From contig NC_064756.1 in assembly GCF_011397635.1 (NCBI RefSeq), positions 21,878,907 through 21,942,906 on the forward strand: 64,000 nucleotides of DNA, read 5' to 3'. Shown here one piece after another: positions 50,223-61,888 of the stretch; within the stretch, counting starts at the first letter, position 1; every line of letters starts with the position of its first letter. A program made the position numbers and the translations under genes. This DNA is from Epinephelus fuscoguttatus. Its lineage: Eukaryota > Chordata > Actinopteri > Perciformes > Serranidae. The notes under the pieces are model-generated. The model worked only from the letters and a program-made list of their open reading frames with translations, made no database searches and was not told where the DNA came from.

Positions 50223-51839
50223 CAGTACAGGCCAAAAGTTTGGACACACCTTCTCATTCAATGCGTTTTCTTTATTTTCATGACTATTTACATTGTAGAT
50301 TCTCACTGAAGGCATCAAAACTATGAATGAACACATGTGGAGTTATGTACTTAACAAAAAAAGGTGAACTAACTGAAAACATGTTTTATATTCTAGTTTC
50401 TTCAAAATAGCCACCCTTTGCTCTGATTACTGCTTTGCACACTCTTGGCATTCTCTCCATGAGCTTCAAGAGGTAGTCACCTGAAATGGTTTCCACTTCA
50501 CAGGTGTGCCTTATCAGGGTTAATTAGTGGAATTTCTTGCTTTATCAATGGGGTTGGGACCATCAGTTGTGTTGTGCAGAAGTCAGGTTAATACACAGCC
50601 GACAGCCCTATTGGACAACTGTTAAAATTCATATTATGGCAAGAACCAATCAGCTAACTAAAGAAAAACGAGTGGCCATCATTACTTTAAGAAATGAAGG
50701 TCAGTCAGTCCGGAAAATTGCAAAAACTTTAAATGTGTCCCCAAGTGGAGTCAAAAACCATCAAAGCGCTACAGAAACTGGCACACATGAGGACCGACCA
50801 GGAAAGGAAGACCAAGAGTCACCTCTGCTTCTGAGGATAAGTTCATCAGTCACCAGCCTCAGAAATCGCAAGTTAACAGCAGCTCAGATCAGAGACCAGA
50901 TGAATGCCACACAGAGTTCTAGCAGCAGACCCATCTCTAGAACAACTGTTAAGAGGAGACTGCGCGAATCAGGCCTTCATGGTCAAATAGCTGCTAGGAA
51001 ACCACTGCTAAGGAGGCAACAAGCAGAAGAGATTTGTTTGGGCCAAGAAACACAAGGAATGGACATTAGACCAGTGGAAATCTGTGCTTTGGTCTGATGA
51101 GTCCAAATTTGAGATCTTTGGTTCCAACCGCCGTGTCTTTGTGAGGCCTTGAAAGGTGAGCGGATGGATTCCACATGCCTGGTTCACTGTAGGCATGGAG
51201 GAGGAGGTGTGATGGTGTGGGGGTGTTTTGCTGGTGACACTGTTGGGGATTTATTCAAAATTGAAGGCACACTGAACCAGCATGGCTACCACAGCATCCT
51301 GCAGCGACATGCCATCCCATCCGGTTTGCGTTTAGTTGGACGATCATTTATTTTTCAACAGGACAATGACCCCAAACACACATCCAGGCTGTGTAAGGGC
51401 TATTTGACCAAGAAGGAGAGTGATGGAGTGCTGCGGCAGATGACCTGGCCTCCACAGTCACCGGACCTGAACCCAATCGAGATGGTTTGGGGTGAGCTGG
51501 ACCGCAGAGTGAAGGCAAAGGGGCCAACAAGTGCTAAACACCTCTGGGAACTCCTTCAAGACTGTTGGAAAACCATTTCAGGTGACTACCTCTTGAAGCT
51601 CATGGAGAGAATGCCAAGAGTGTGCAAAGCAGTAATCAGAGCAAAGGGTGGCTATTTTGAAGAAACTAGAATATAAAACATGTTTTCAGTTATTTCACCT
51701 TTTTTTGTTAAGTACATAACTCCACATGTGTTCATTCATAGTTTTGATGCCTTCAGTGAGAATCTACAATGTAAATAGTCATGAAAATAAAGAAAACGCA
51801 TTGAATGAGAAGGTGTGTCCAAACTTTTGGCCTGTAATG
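50223..51839 (+). mobile_element. Tc1-like DNA transposon, inactivated, with very long inverted repeats
   Basis: Near-identical inverted termini beginning CAGTACAGGCCAAAAGTTTG (left) are flanked by TA at 50221-50222 and 51840-51841, as expected for Tc1/mariner. The inverted repeats run about 270 bases (about 50223-50498 and 51563-51839). The right copy therefore includes the last part of the transposase gene. The transposase starts at 50636 (MARTNQLTKEKRVAIITLRN). It keeps a helix-turn-helix half and, in the 51149-51676 frame, the catalytic-half motifs GGGGVMVWGCFAG, FQQDNDPKHTS and QSPDLNPIEMVW. Frame breaks near 50760-50800, 51025 and 51150 make it non-functional. Confidence 0.9.
50636..51676 (+). 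pseudogene. Tc1 transposase remnant
   Basis: Two ORF pieces of one transposase: 50636-51097 (DNA-binding half, with loss of frame after GVKNH and a further shift near 51025) and 51149-51676 (DDE half). The expected WSDESKFEIFGSNRRVFVRP stretch is present in an intermediate frame between them. The family protein is about 340 aa. Confidence 0.85.
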
Positions 51840-53645
51840 TATATATACATAGTTTGTGTATATGAGCATAGTTTGACAAAGCAAACGTATCTGTCATGAT
51901 TGGATAAGGATATTAAGATGAGATTATTTTTTTGAATAAGGTGTAGATATATGAATTTCTATTTTCTAAGTATTTTTGTAATCATTCATATCGTGCTGTA
52001 AGACAAATATTATTGGTAATTAATAGATCTAGGAGAATTAATATTGCACAGCTCTATACTGATGGGGAGCTACATAACTGACTGTTACTAATATATGAAG
52101 AAGGGGTGGGAATAAATAGGTTTGTACTTCCTCCCATTCCTTTTTTGTAAATCAAATCATTATCATTATTATTTTCAGTTTTCATGCTTCCTTTAGTAAT
52201 CTGTTTTTTCTTTATGTCTGTCTACCACTGTATGACTTTTTTTTTTATTTGCTATTTACATGTTTGAAATAAACTGCTACTAACTAGCTAACTAACTATA
52301 TAAATGAAGACAAAATATTCATTTTAAATGCATTGATTCAGCATCCCGTTTCCACGTACGTAGGATATGTAAGCTCTATAAGATGTCAGAGAAATGTCTC
52401 TGACCAAGCGGCAGAAGTCCCAGTTACCTCCGTGGCCTTGTGCTGTGTTCATGTGGTGTCAGAATAATCTGAAAAATTGCAGATTGCTTTGCTCTTTGTC
52501 ATCAACATGTTGTTTAAACACTGTGAGCTATAAAGTAAGCTTGTGAACGCACCACAGTCAGAGGGACCACCGGAGGAGCATGTGAATGCACAATTGGCCT
52601 TGGCTGGCAGATCTCCCAACTAGAGTCCAATTTAACCAGTCATCACTTGTTTATTCAGCACTGTTGCTGCACTACGTTATGTCACTTATAGATTCACCAG
52701 CATGTGGATGTTGACCAGGATGAGCCGGTATATACCACACACTAAAAAAAGGGTTGTTCAAAAAGATTTGTTTGTTCATATTCGCCCATCACTAATGCAA
52801 ACACCACCACAGGAAGAGACTCAACATAATGATTAAGAAAGCCTGTTTTGTCCAGGGATGCTCCCTCCTTATGTTTTCTTGATTCGCTGCTATTTGAACA
52901 AGGCATAGGTCTGAAATTAACTACAATAACTTATTGTATGAATAACAGATAAATACTACAGACATCTACATTTTAAACAAGCACCCCTTGAATTCAAACA
53001 CACTTCTGCTTTTACTTTCTTTAGCCTGATCAGAACAGATTTGTGTCTCACACAAACAGCAGTGGAGTTTTCATGTCACCATAACTAAAGCAGGCCTCTA
53101 TTTAACCTGTCAGCCTCTCAGTCTCTCAGGGGAAAGTTTCAGTCTTATGACTTTGCTGGATTAAACAGTGTAAAAATAATTCAGTCTTTGTTGTGTAATC
53201 CCTGCCACTGCTCCAGACTTTCACAGTCACTCATACTCTGGAAATGGAGCTGCAATAACTGGAAACCGAGCCAAAGCAATGAACAGGAAGTAAGGGCCTT
53301 TCCACTTCCTCCTCTACGCTTTCCTGTTCCAATCCAATCTCTCTCTCTTCCTTTTTATCTATTACTCCATTCCTATCTCACTTTTTGTCCTTGCTGTGTG
53401 TCTCAGTGTTTTCACAGTGTGCTATGAGTCAGTTTCCTTTATGAGAGACTTTCTTTTTCACATCAGACCTGTGGTCAGTAAACTGAATAAGCTGAATTGC
53501 AGCACATGAGATCAATGTGACAAAGAAAAGGGAAAAACTGAGTTGCACGTTTAACATGCTTCATTTAAGTTTTTAAAGTCAGTTTTTGTTTCTGCTTTCT
53601 CGCTTCATTTTCTCCTCTGAGCTATTTTCCCCCAGCACTCAATCA

Positions 53646-53647
<2 letters not shown>

Positions 53648-53683
<36 letters not shown>
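53648..53683. repeat. (TG)n microsatellite upstream of layilin
   Basis: About 18 TG units, roughly 500 bases upstream of the layilin start codon. Confidence 0.95.
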
Positions 53684-53685
<2 letters not shown>

Positions 53686-54168
53686 TGGAAAAAGAATGAG
53701 AGATACAGATACTCAGTCTTTATTTTACTACAGGGAGCATGATGCATAGTGTATCCACAAAGAACTCTATTCATCCCATTATAATGACGCTCCTATGTGT
53801 GGGACAGGACATTTCTAATTTAGTAAAAGGGGACACATGGCTGCACATATGCACAAATTCATACCCCAGTGGTTTGAGTTTACATGTGAGGAGACAGAAC
53901 AACTGAAAAGCAATAATAGCTTGTCTTTTGCAAAGAAAAAAAGGGGGGAAAAAAAATCTTGGACTATCTCCCTCTTGGTGTTTTTTCCCCTCAGCAGCAG
54001 ACGCCATCATACACACGCCTCCACCAAGCGACCCACTTTTGCCTGCACAGACTGGCTGCGTCTATCATCAGTCTGTTTATCACAGGGGTTGAAAATCTGC
54101 CTCCAACAAGCTACTTTACACTTGATTTTAAGACTGATCGCGCAACACACTCGGGTGAACATGTAGAA

Positions 54169-57100
54169 ATGGATTTTATGAAGCTGTTTGGCACCGTTAT
54201 CGCCGTTTTGTTCCACCCTGGATCCGCGTCTAAAATAAATGGTGAGTGTTTTCCTGGGAGGAAAACTCCCTTTATAAACTCCTGTCAGACTGTGTAATAG
54301 GCTTGTTGCATGTTTTATTCTAAGGTAAGACTTCGACTTGGTTGTTCGTACAGAGAAAGTTACAAATAAATAAATAAAAAGTTTGCACGCAGCGCAGACC
54401 GAGGCTGTGTACTATATGTTTTAAGGCATAACGTTATGTTATTTTCGTGTTTTCTTAAGTGAATTAAAGTAACCAGGCTGATACCAGAACTACCCTAACG
54501 CAAACAGTGTGTGTGTGATAATGACAAACAGGCTGCAGTCACACCAAGAGTCAGCACGTGATGAGGTGGAAAATGAACATCAACAGATCACTGATTTGAA
54601 GTCAGGAGGTCGCAGAGTATTGTGCTGTAGTACTAACAGGCTGCCAGTGGTGGAGGAAGGAGGTCACACACATCTCTTATTTAAGTGACAGAAACATTAC
54701 TTTTGATTTAAAATAATGACTCATGTAAAAGTCCTGCATTTAAGATTTTAGTCAAGAAAAGTACTCAAGTAATCAAGTAATCAAAATTGACTTAAAGTAC
54801 TAAAAGTGAAAGTACTCATTATGCAGAATGGCTCATTTAAAAAAATGGATCACTTCTATATATATTAACATACTTTTTAGCCTTTCCCTGTAACAATCTT
54901 TTTTTGTTTGTTTTATATTGCTTGTTTTATAGTTGTACATTTTTATTCTGTATTTTTGTTCTGTGTTTTGTGTCTTTATGCAACTTTATGTTGCTGCCTG
55001 TCTTGGCCAGGACACTCTTGAAAAAGAGATTTTTAATCCTGAGGTTTTTCTGGTTAGCCCTTTAAATCCTGTGCACATTTGCTTGGTTTCTTTCAAAAAC
55101 ATGGGAAGAAGGCAGAGAGCAATGAAAGAAGAAATGACCCTCTAAAATTAGTAAGAAATTAGTAAATAAATAAATAAATAAATAAAAAAGACCCAGAAAA
55201 AAAAGCTTAAAAAATAAAAGTAATTATTTTAAAAGTAACATTATTTTAAATATAAAATACTTATAATTATTAATACAGTTTTTCCCTAGCTTTTTTAAAA
55301 AATAATTTTCTAAATCTATTATTTTTTTGCAATTTGTGGAACATTTCTCAGCAAGTTGCTCATTGCCTTTTCCCCCCATGTTTTCAAAAGACATTGTACC
55401 AATTTGCTTAGGGTTCAGAGGTTTAGATACTTGCATAAAGCATCTGAAAGCAGCATAAGAAAAGTGATGTCGCTCCACGTTTGAAATGGTTAAATAAAGG
55501 TTGAATAGAAAAATAAATAAATATACATTGTATTACAGGATTATAACAATTTAGGCATTCATGTGGTCATCATTTTAATATTAAAGCTGGTGAAGGCGGT
55601 GCTAATATTATTTGCATTGTATAGGCTACTGCTGGGTAGAAATCTATAATAATACATCATTATCTATTGTCTGATGTATATTGATATTTTTAGTCTGCAA
55701 AGTAACAATAGTTGTCAAATAGTGGAGTTATCAATGTAATGGAGGGAGAGGTACAATATTTTCCTCTGAAATTTAGTGGAGTAGAAGTATAAAGTAGCAT
55801 AAAATGGAAATACTCAAGTATCTCAAAACTGTATTTAAGTACAGTTCTTAAATGTACTTTTAAACGTACTAGTTGCTTTCCACTTTTGGAGATTTATATT
55901 ATTGTATTTATTATACCTTATATACTTTGGTGTGCACTTTATATTTACTATTTATCACTTGTCTTGACTGAGTGTTTTTTGCAAGTGCAGGTGTACAAAT
56001 GGCAAATAAAGTTACCTTACCTTACGGTATCTTATTGTAGGCTACTATAACAATAACTATGCTGCTAACTGCTATAATAATAGCAGCACTTATGTCTATA
56101 CTAACTCCACTACTATGCAACAAATGCTCAAATCTATAGACTAGCACTATTTATCTTTTATCTTTAAGGCAAAAAATAGAACCAAATGAAAGAATATTTC
56201 ACAGAGATAAGATGTCTGAGATTTCTGTCATTATTTTATTGCTTTTTTATTCTTATTTTTCTCATGCAACCTGTAATGAGGGGTTGCAGGTAGATATGAC
56301 TTTGTATTAATGGGTCATAAGCAGTAAAAAGGTTAGGAATCACTGATGTCATCTATAGTCAGTCTGTTTATTAGTTGGCATGTTAAATTTATATGAATAT
56401 ATCTGTAAGTAATTTGCCCTAGGTGCCTTTAGACATTCAAGATTCAAGATTTTTGTGTAAAGCCATAACTTTAGTCCAATAATTCAGCTACTTATTGTGC
56501 CACCTCAGCAAACCACTGCATTTCAGACATGTCCAGACTCATATATTTATTTATGTCACTGTCTGTCACAGTACACCACAGCATCAAAACTATTTTGATT
56601 GGCACAAGACCAATCTGGAAAAAACAAACACATCTTTTTTAAGTCTTCAAAAATATAGGTTTTACACTGTAATTTCACTACCATATGGTTAACTCTACCC
56701 ACACTGCAGGAAATGGGAAGACTTTGGCAAGAAATTCTAGTTCCTAATTTGTCCGTGATGCTGTAGGTTGTTTATAATCTTCCTGTCACGTGGGTGCCAC
56801 AGGAAGTCTTCAGAAAATAAATAAAGAAATGAAAACCCTTGCACTTATCATCTTGTTATCTCCCTGGTGTTGCCTGTGGTGTCCAGGCCAAAGGATCTGT
56901 CGGCGCGGGACAGAACGCCCATGCTACAAGGTGTCCTACATCCAGGACAGCAGGCGGAGGCTGACCTTCGAGGATGCCAGGCAGGCCTGCAGGTCAGATG
57001 GAGGCGATCTGCTCAGCATTGAAACAGATAGCGAGCAGCGACTGATGGAGAGGTTCATACAGCAGCTGCAGGTTGGGGACGGAGACTTCTGGATCGGGCT

Positions 57101-60100
57101 CCGGCGCAGCCCACAGCACTACAGGGCAGGGACCACAAGCCCAGGGTGCCCCTCGCAGTACTATTGGCTGGATGGAAGCAAGGCCAAGTTCAGGTTGGTA
57201 TCTATTTTTTGTCTATAGTTTTTCATTGTGCCACAATTTATGTGTGAATATTTTGGCTGTATTGGTGAAAATGGCATGAGGGGACTCAAGGGACAAACTA
57301 ATAGTGCTTTCAGGGAGTGATAGACTGTCCACAGTCCTTTGCAAGAATTCTGGAACAAGAAATTCAGATATAAACCAAAACTCGGCGTGCAATAATGTTA
57401 ATCTTCCAATTTGAATGTGATACAAGTCTAAACTTCTGCGTCTTATTTGCTGTAGGAACTGGCACTGGGACGAGCCGTCGTGTGGTGTTGAAATGTGTGT
57501 GGTTTTGTACCACCAGCCGTCTGCACCACCTGACGAAGAAGGTCATTTCCTGTTCCAGTGGAACGATGACAACTGCAACTCCAAGAACAACTTTGTCTGC
57601 AAATACCCAGAAGGTGAGCCAGGAGATCACAGACACTGTGCTGTTGTATTTGGCTGCACGGTGCTGGGAGTTATTGACATTTGGCACTCTTGGTTTTGGC
57701 TCTTGAATCCACAAAATCTGACTTTTATCTTCCAAAAACCATTACTGAAATGTGGCCACTGCTGTCAACCACTAGTACTAAACAAGTAATGTGCAATTTG
57801 GATTTTGGTTGCCTGGATTACCGTAAACCTCTGATCTCTGGAAACTGAAAAAGATATATCTGCCTTTGTTTAATGTTTATTTATAAATTAACCTACTGGT
57901 TTTATGTCTTATCAAGGACTTAAAAAATATGAAACACCCCTTACTGAGTCTGTGAGCACTTTTTTTTTTTACTTTAAACACTCCGTCTGAAGGTTATGTG
58001 GGCCTTGTTTTATTTTTTGATTCATTTTTACTTCCTTTTCTCTAATGATTCTTTCTGTTTTTAAGCTTTTTCCCTCTATTGTAGATATAAAATGGTTTTT
58101 GAATGCGTGCTTTTATGTATTTTATCTTTTGTATGAGCTGAGTAAAGTAGCATTGATTACATAATTTTGCAAGGATTGAAAGGCTGAATCATGCTGACTT
58201 CTTTTCTCTGTCTTTTGCAGAAAAAGTACCAGTATTTACTGATGAAGGGAACACAGCACATGCAGGTACAACATGCACTTGACCGCCCCAAATGCACTGT
58301 CCTCGTATGCATGATGTTTCTGTGGGATAGAGATAACACGTGACTGTAAATGTGTTTATTCTAAGATCAAGAAAAGTCAGACTAAACCACCACATCACTA
58401 CTTTTTGTCACTTAGTTTTAATAATAGTTTCTCCTCAGTGTAAATGAAGACCTCTAGTGGTCAGAATATATTAAGGTTTGCATTGTTTATATTGTGTATA
58501 ATCTATAGGTCACATGGAATACAGTACATGCAACGTCTCTTTATTGGTTTTTGCAAAACAGTGTAAGTACAGTACAGAAACATACCAACAGGAAAAGAAA
58601 AAACAAAATGGAGCATTGACAAAAAAGGGAAAAACAAAATATTACACATAAGTTATCTCACAAGTTACAGGGTATTGACATATGACACCATGGCACAGTT
58701 AACCTGTTAAACCAGTATCCATTCACTTAAATTCTTCAATCAAACTAATGACTGGTTACTAGATTTTCTTAGTCTCCCTCTCTGTTTGACAGGATGAATC
58801 TAATTTTCTGAAAATGTAAAACATGATCTAATTTCTTCAGCCACATATCAAATGTTGGGAGCTTCTCAGATTTCCAAATTGAAGCAGCAGTTTTCTTGCT
58901 AGCAGTGTGGACAGAGAGATGGTCTGAGCATCGGTCTATCCTTTTTTTTGTTTGTTTGTTTTTTATTTGTTTATTTAAAAACAGGGACAGTACATATTGA
59001 TGAACATTAAATGTAAATATGTAGGATTGTAGCCAATGGCTAATTTCCACCCACAGTCCCTTGGCAGGTTGATGTTTGACTAATCAAACAAACAAAAAAA
59101 AAAACAGTAACAACAAATAAACAAACATATAGCGAACAGTAATACAGACATGATAGACCAAGAATTAGGGGACCGGTTGAAAATGCAAAAGTGCTTGAGT
59201 GCTAAATTAAAGTGCAATGTGCTAAGTGCTCAAGTGTTAAGTTGGGATAATTTTTAAGGGTTGATATTATTGCACATTGCCCATGTTAAAGTGCTAGTTG
59301 AATTGCACACCGCCCGATTGCACAGGTTTATGAAGTGCCAGTCCACATTGCACAATGCCCTACAGCACACACAAATGTGTGTGCAGGTGCTATTGCACTC
59401 AAATTAGCATACATAGATGTATTAATGTTCGCACAATTACACTGAGTTACATACAAGTTGTATGTATCCTTCACTCTACCTGGTTCAACCACCCCAAATA
59501 GTGTGGGTAAAGGGGCAGGGGGAAACTCCTTCTTAAAGGCTGTAGCAAAAAACTCAAATAAATGACCCCAAAAGGTTTGCAACCTATGGCATTGCAGGAA
59601 TTAGTGAGACAGTGTTCCTTGATCTTTTAAACATTTCACACAGAGGGGTGAAGGCTTTGAATATTGTTTGTATAGTCTAGTGGGAGAGAAGTGCAATCTG
59701 TGGACAACAATCTGTTGAGCTACTGTGAATATTTTCAATACATGCACCTCATCTGTAATGTCAGTACCCAAATCTTCCTGACAGTTTTCCTTAAAATCAC
59801 ATGCGTCTTTGCAAAAACCTTATCATTTAAAACTGAACTGAAAGTGAAACTTATTGTATCTATACTCTCTTTAAAGCCAGACTCCAATACTAAGGATTTT
59901 TAGCCAAAATGCATGTGTTTGGGAAGAACTGAGCATAGGACTGGATAAATAAGGCTTGGATTATTCTGCACGTGTTGTGTGAGAGTTTTCAAACAGATTT
60001 TTTGGTATAGTTTTGCTGTTGTTAAATGTGTCCCCCAACCAATCAATAATCTAATATGTTCTCCATTTTCCTGGAGGCATGCAAGATAAACAAAGTTTTC

Positions 60101-61888
60101 TTCACAAATTCAAAGTAGGACGGGATGACTAATTCACAAATTTTTTTGTGGGTGAAGCAGTCCCTTAATCTAAATGTGCATAGAGATGCACATGACCACA
60201 TCATCCAATAACAAGGAAATGCAAACAGGGACAAATAAACAAGTAGGCACAATACATGGGATTTGTCATACATGATGCCTTTAACATTTTAAATTGTACT
60301 CACATTTGGTTTATTGTTTCTTTTGGTAGAAATCAGTTCTGCAACAGTTAGATAAACAATGTCAAGTGTCATATTTTTTTTCTTGTTGTGTTGCCAACTG
60401 ATGGTGTTAATCTGCTTTCTGATTGCACCAGTTCCAACTCTGAGGCCCAGCGTGTTCTCAACTACAGAGAGGGATGAGATGATAAAAATAGGACTACCTG
60501 AGTCATCGGGTAAGAGAAGAAAATTTTGTTCTTGACACCTAGAGTTAAGGGCCTGTATGTTTTCTAAAACATGTTGTTTTAAAGTTAACGTGTGTAGGGT
60601 TTAGTGGCGTCTAGTGATGAGGTTGCAGAACTCAAACTCCTTCTATGTGCCAAGCATGTAGGTGAACTGCGGTGGCCAACGTGAAAATGCAGCAAAGCGA
60701 AAATGTGAATGGCCCTTTCTAGAGCCTGTGTATGATTTGTCCATTCTGGGCTACTATAGAACAACATGGTGGACTCTGGTGAAGAGGACCATCTCTGTAT
60801 GTAGATATTATCGGCTCATTTTAAGGCAACAAAAACAAAATTCTTATTTCCAGGTGGGTATAACCTAATGAAAATATGTTTTGCCAAAAGATGCCCATGA
60901 ATCCTCCACACTGGACTTTTAAGTAGCTACAGAATTGTGACATGCCCTAACTATACAAGAATAAAGGTCAACATTTTAAAGTCTTTTCAAAAGACATCAT
61001 GCTTAGTAATATTCTTTCCTTTGCAGTCTCTCTCTCAGACAACACCCTGTATGTTTCCCACATCCTTTATGCAACTATTCCCGCTCTGCTGCTGCTGCTG
61101 TTTGCAGCTGCTGGGTTCTTTTGCTACAGACAGCATGCTAAGAGGTAAAAGCAGAAAAATATAAGCTGTTACACTATAAACCATACCATGTACTGTTGTT
61201 GTAATATAAAACAGTGTGTTTCTAGATGCTGAGTTATAAAGGGAAATATTATGAAGCATTTTAGAAGCAATAATGTCCTTTTTTGCACAATTAGTTAATA
61301 TATATCTGTAAAATGCATTTATTGAAGATTAACTTATTAATATGACACATCAGTGCAGCTCTTCTCCATGTAGTTACTCAGTTTTAACTAATGTCAGCAC
61401 ACATTTTAAGGGCATATGGAACTTGTCTTGTATTTTTAGTCCTAGTAAAATTTGTGGTTCAAAACTCACAGACCACATGAAGTGTTTCCTCATGTTGTGT
61501 TGTCTGTGAAGAGGTAACTTCACAGAGCAGCATGTTGTGCTGATCATTTGATGTCATTTGTTTCAATTTCAGGAGGAAGACAGAAACCGAAAGCTACCCC
61601 AGTAGATCAAAACCATGGATGCCAACAACAGCTTCACCTTATGCCATACAAGGACCTTACGCCTTCAGTGACGTTACCAAACTGCCTCACACTGCTCTGG
61701 ACAGCAGGATACTGGCAGACATCATGACAAAGTACTCCTGTGCTCCCTCCCAGGGCTCCCAGTGTGACGATTATGAGAACGTGTCATGCGTGGACAGGGA
61801 GAGCGGCTTTGTGACCAACGACATCTATGAGACCTGCAGAGCTCAGAGCCGGCAGGCTGGGTGGGTGGAAAATGAGATCTATGGATAA
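54169..61888 (+). CDS. layn: Layilin, C-type-lectin-domain hyaluronan receptor, 364 aa
   Basis: Seven exons, all GT-AG and in phase: 54169-54241, 56887-57193, 57456-57613, 58221-58265, 60432-60509, 61027-61144, 61573-61888 (1095 bases including the stop). The signal peptide is in exon 1 (MDFMKLFGTVIAVLFHPGSA). Exons 2 and 3 encode the lectin domain: CRRGTERPCYK, GDFWIGLRR, the DEPSCGVEMCVVLYHQPSAP stretch and the QWNDDNCNSKNNFVCKY motif shared with mammalian layilin and chondrolectin. A short stalk leads to the TM helix in exon 6 (ATIPALLLLLFAAAGFF). The tail has CDDYENVSC, ESGFVTNDIYE and GWVENEIYG, the layilin-specific repeats that bind talin and radixin-type FERM domains, so chondrolectin is excluded. 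Layilin links hyaluronan outside the cell to the cytoskeleton. Confidence 0.93.
54648..55885. mobile_element. CAGTGGTGG-type element carrying nested insertions
   Basis: The left end CAGTGGTGGAGGAAGG and the right part (GAAATACTCAAGTATCTCAA through CTTTCCACTTTTGG) belong to a common fish element rich in AAGTACTCAAGTA strings. Inside lies a LINE-like 3' tail (about 54900-55525), itself split by an inverted-repeat insert (55060-55485). In layilin intron 1. Confidence 0.5.
55060..55485. mobile_element. MITE-like insert in a LINE 3' tail
   Basis: Interrupts the tail sequence TTTTTCTGGTTAAATAAAGG; the bases TGGTTA occur on both sides as the likely target duplication. Imperfect inverted arms contain the shared core AAAACATGGG. 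Confidence 0.5.
58540..60110 (-). mobile_element. L1-type LINE ORF2 3' fragment with an internal insertion
   Basis: Minus-strand frames read LHFSPTRLYKQYSKPSPLCV, LQTFWGHLFEFFATAFKKEF and LPTLFGVVEPG, then after an interruption WKSEKLPTFDMWLKKLDHVL and HFQKIRF, all in ORF2 order. The element lies antisense in a layilin intron. The interruption is 58939-59470. Confidence 0.75.
58939..59470 (-). mobile_element. Retroposed element inserted in the L1 fragment
   Basis: A T-rich left edge (a poly(A)-like tail on the minus strand) and TATCC at both borders (58935-58939 and 59466-59470) indicate a target-primed insertion. It interrupts the ORF2 remnant between its FGVVEPG part and its WKSEKLP part. 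I do not recognise the element type. Confidence 0.5.
60585..60925. mobile_element. Second copy of the 40125-type MITE, without the nested element
   Basis: Shares TTTAGTGGCGTCTAGTGATG, GATTTGTCCATTCTGGGC and the CACACTGGACTTTTAA end with the outer parts of 40125-41425. Lies in a layilin intron. Confidence 0.6.

Larger units (their letters stand above)
49913..52796. mobile_element. Possible hAT-like element hosting the Tc1 insertion
   Basis: Left TAGTGATGGGCCGACAG and right CGCCCATCACTA form inverted ends of about 11 bases. The Tc1 element (50223-51839) and a LINE-like tail (52140-52300) lie between them. Because the distance is large, the pairing may be chance between two separate copies. Confidence 0.35.
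44480..53900. other. Intergenic region between the ZPLD1-like gene and layilin, about 9.4 kb
   Basis: The two genes diverge from this stretch. I found no coding exons apart from a Tc1 transposase remnant. It holds a SINE (47046-47228), two MITE-like elements, a TA microsatellite (49261-49319), the Tc1 element, and a non-LTR-like 3' tail at about 52140-52300. The rest is AT-rich and unassigned. Confidence 0.45.
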
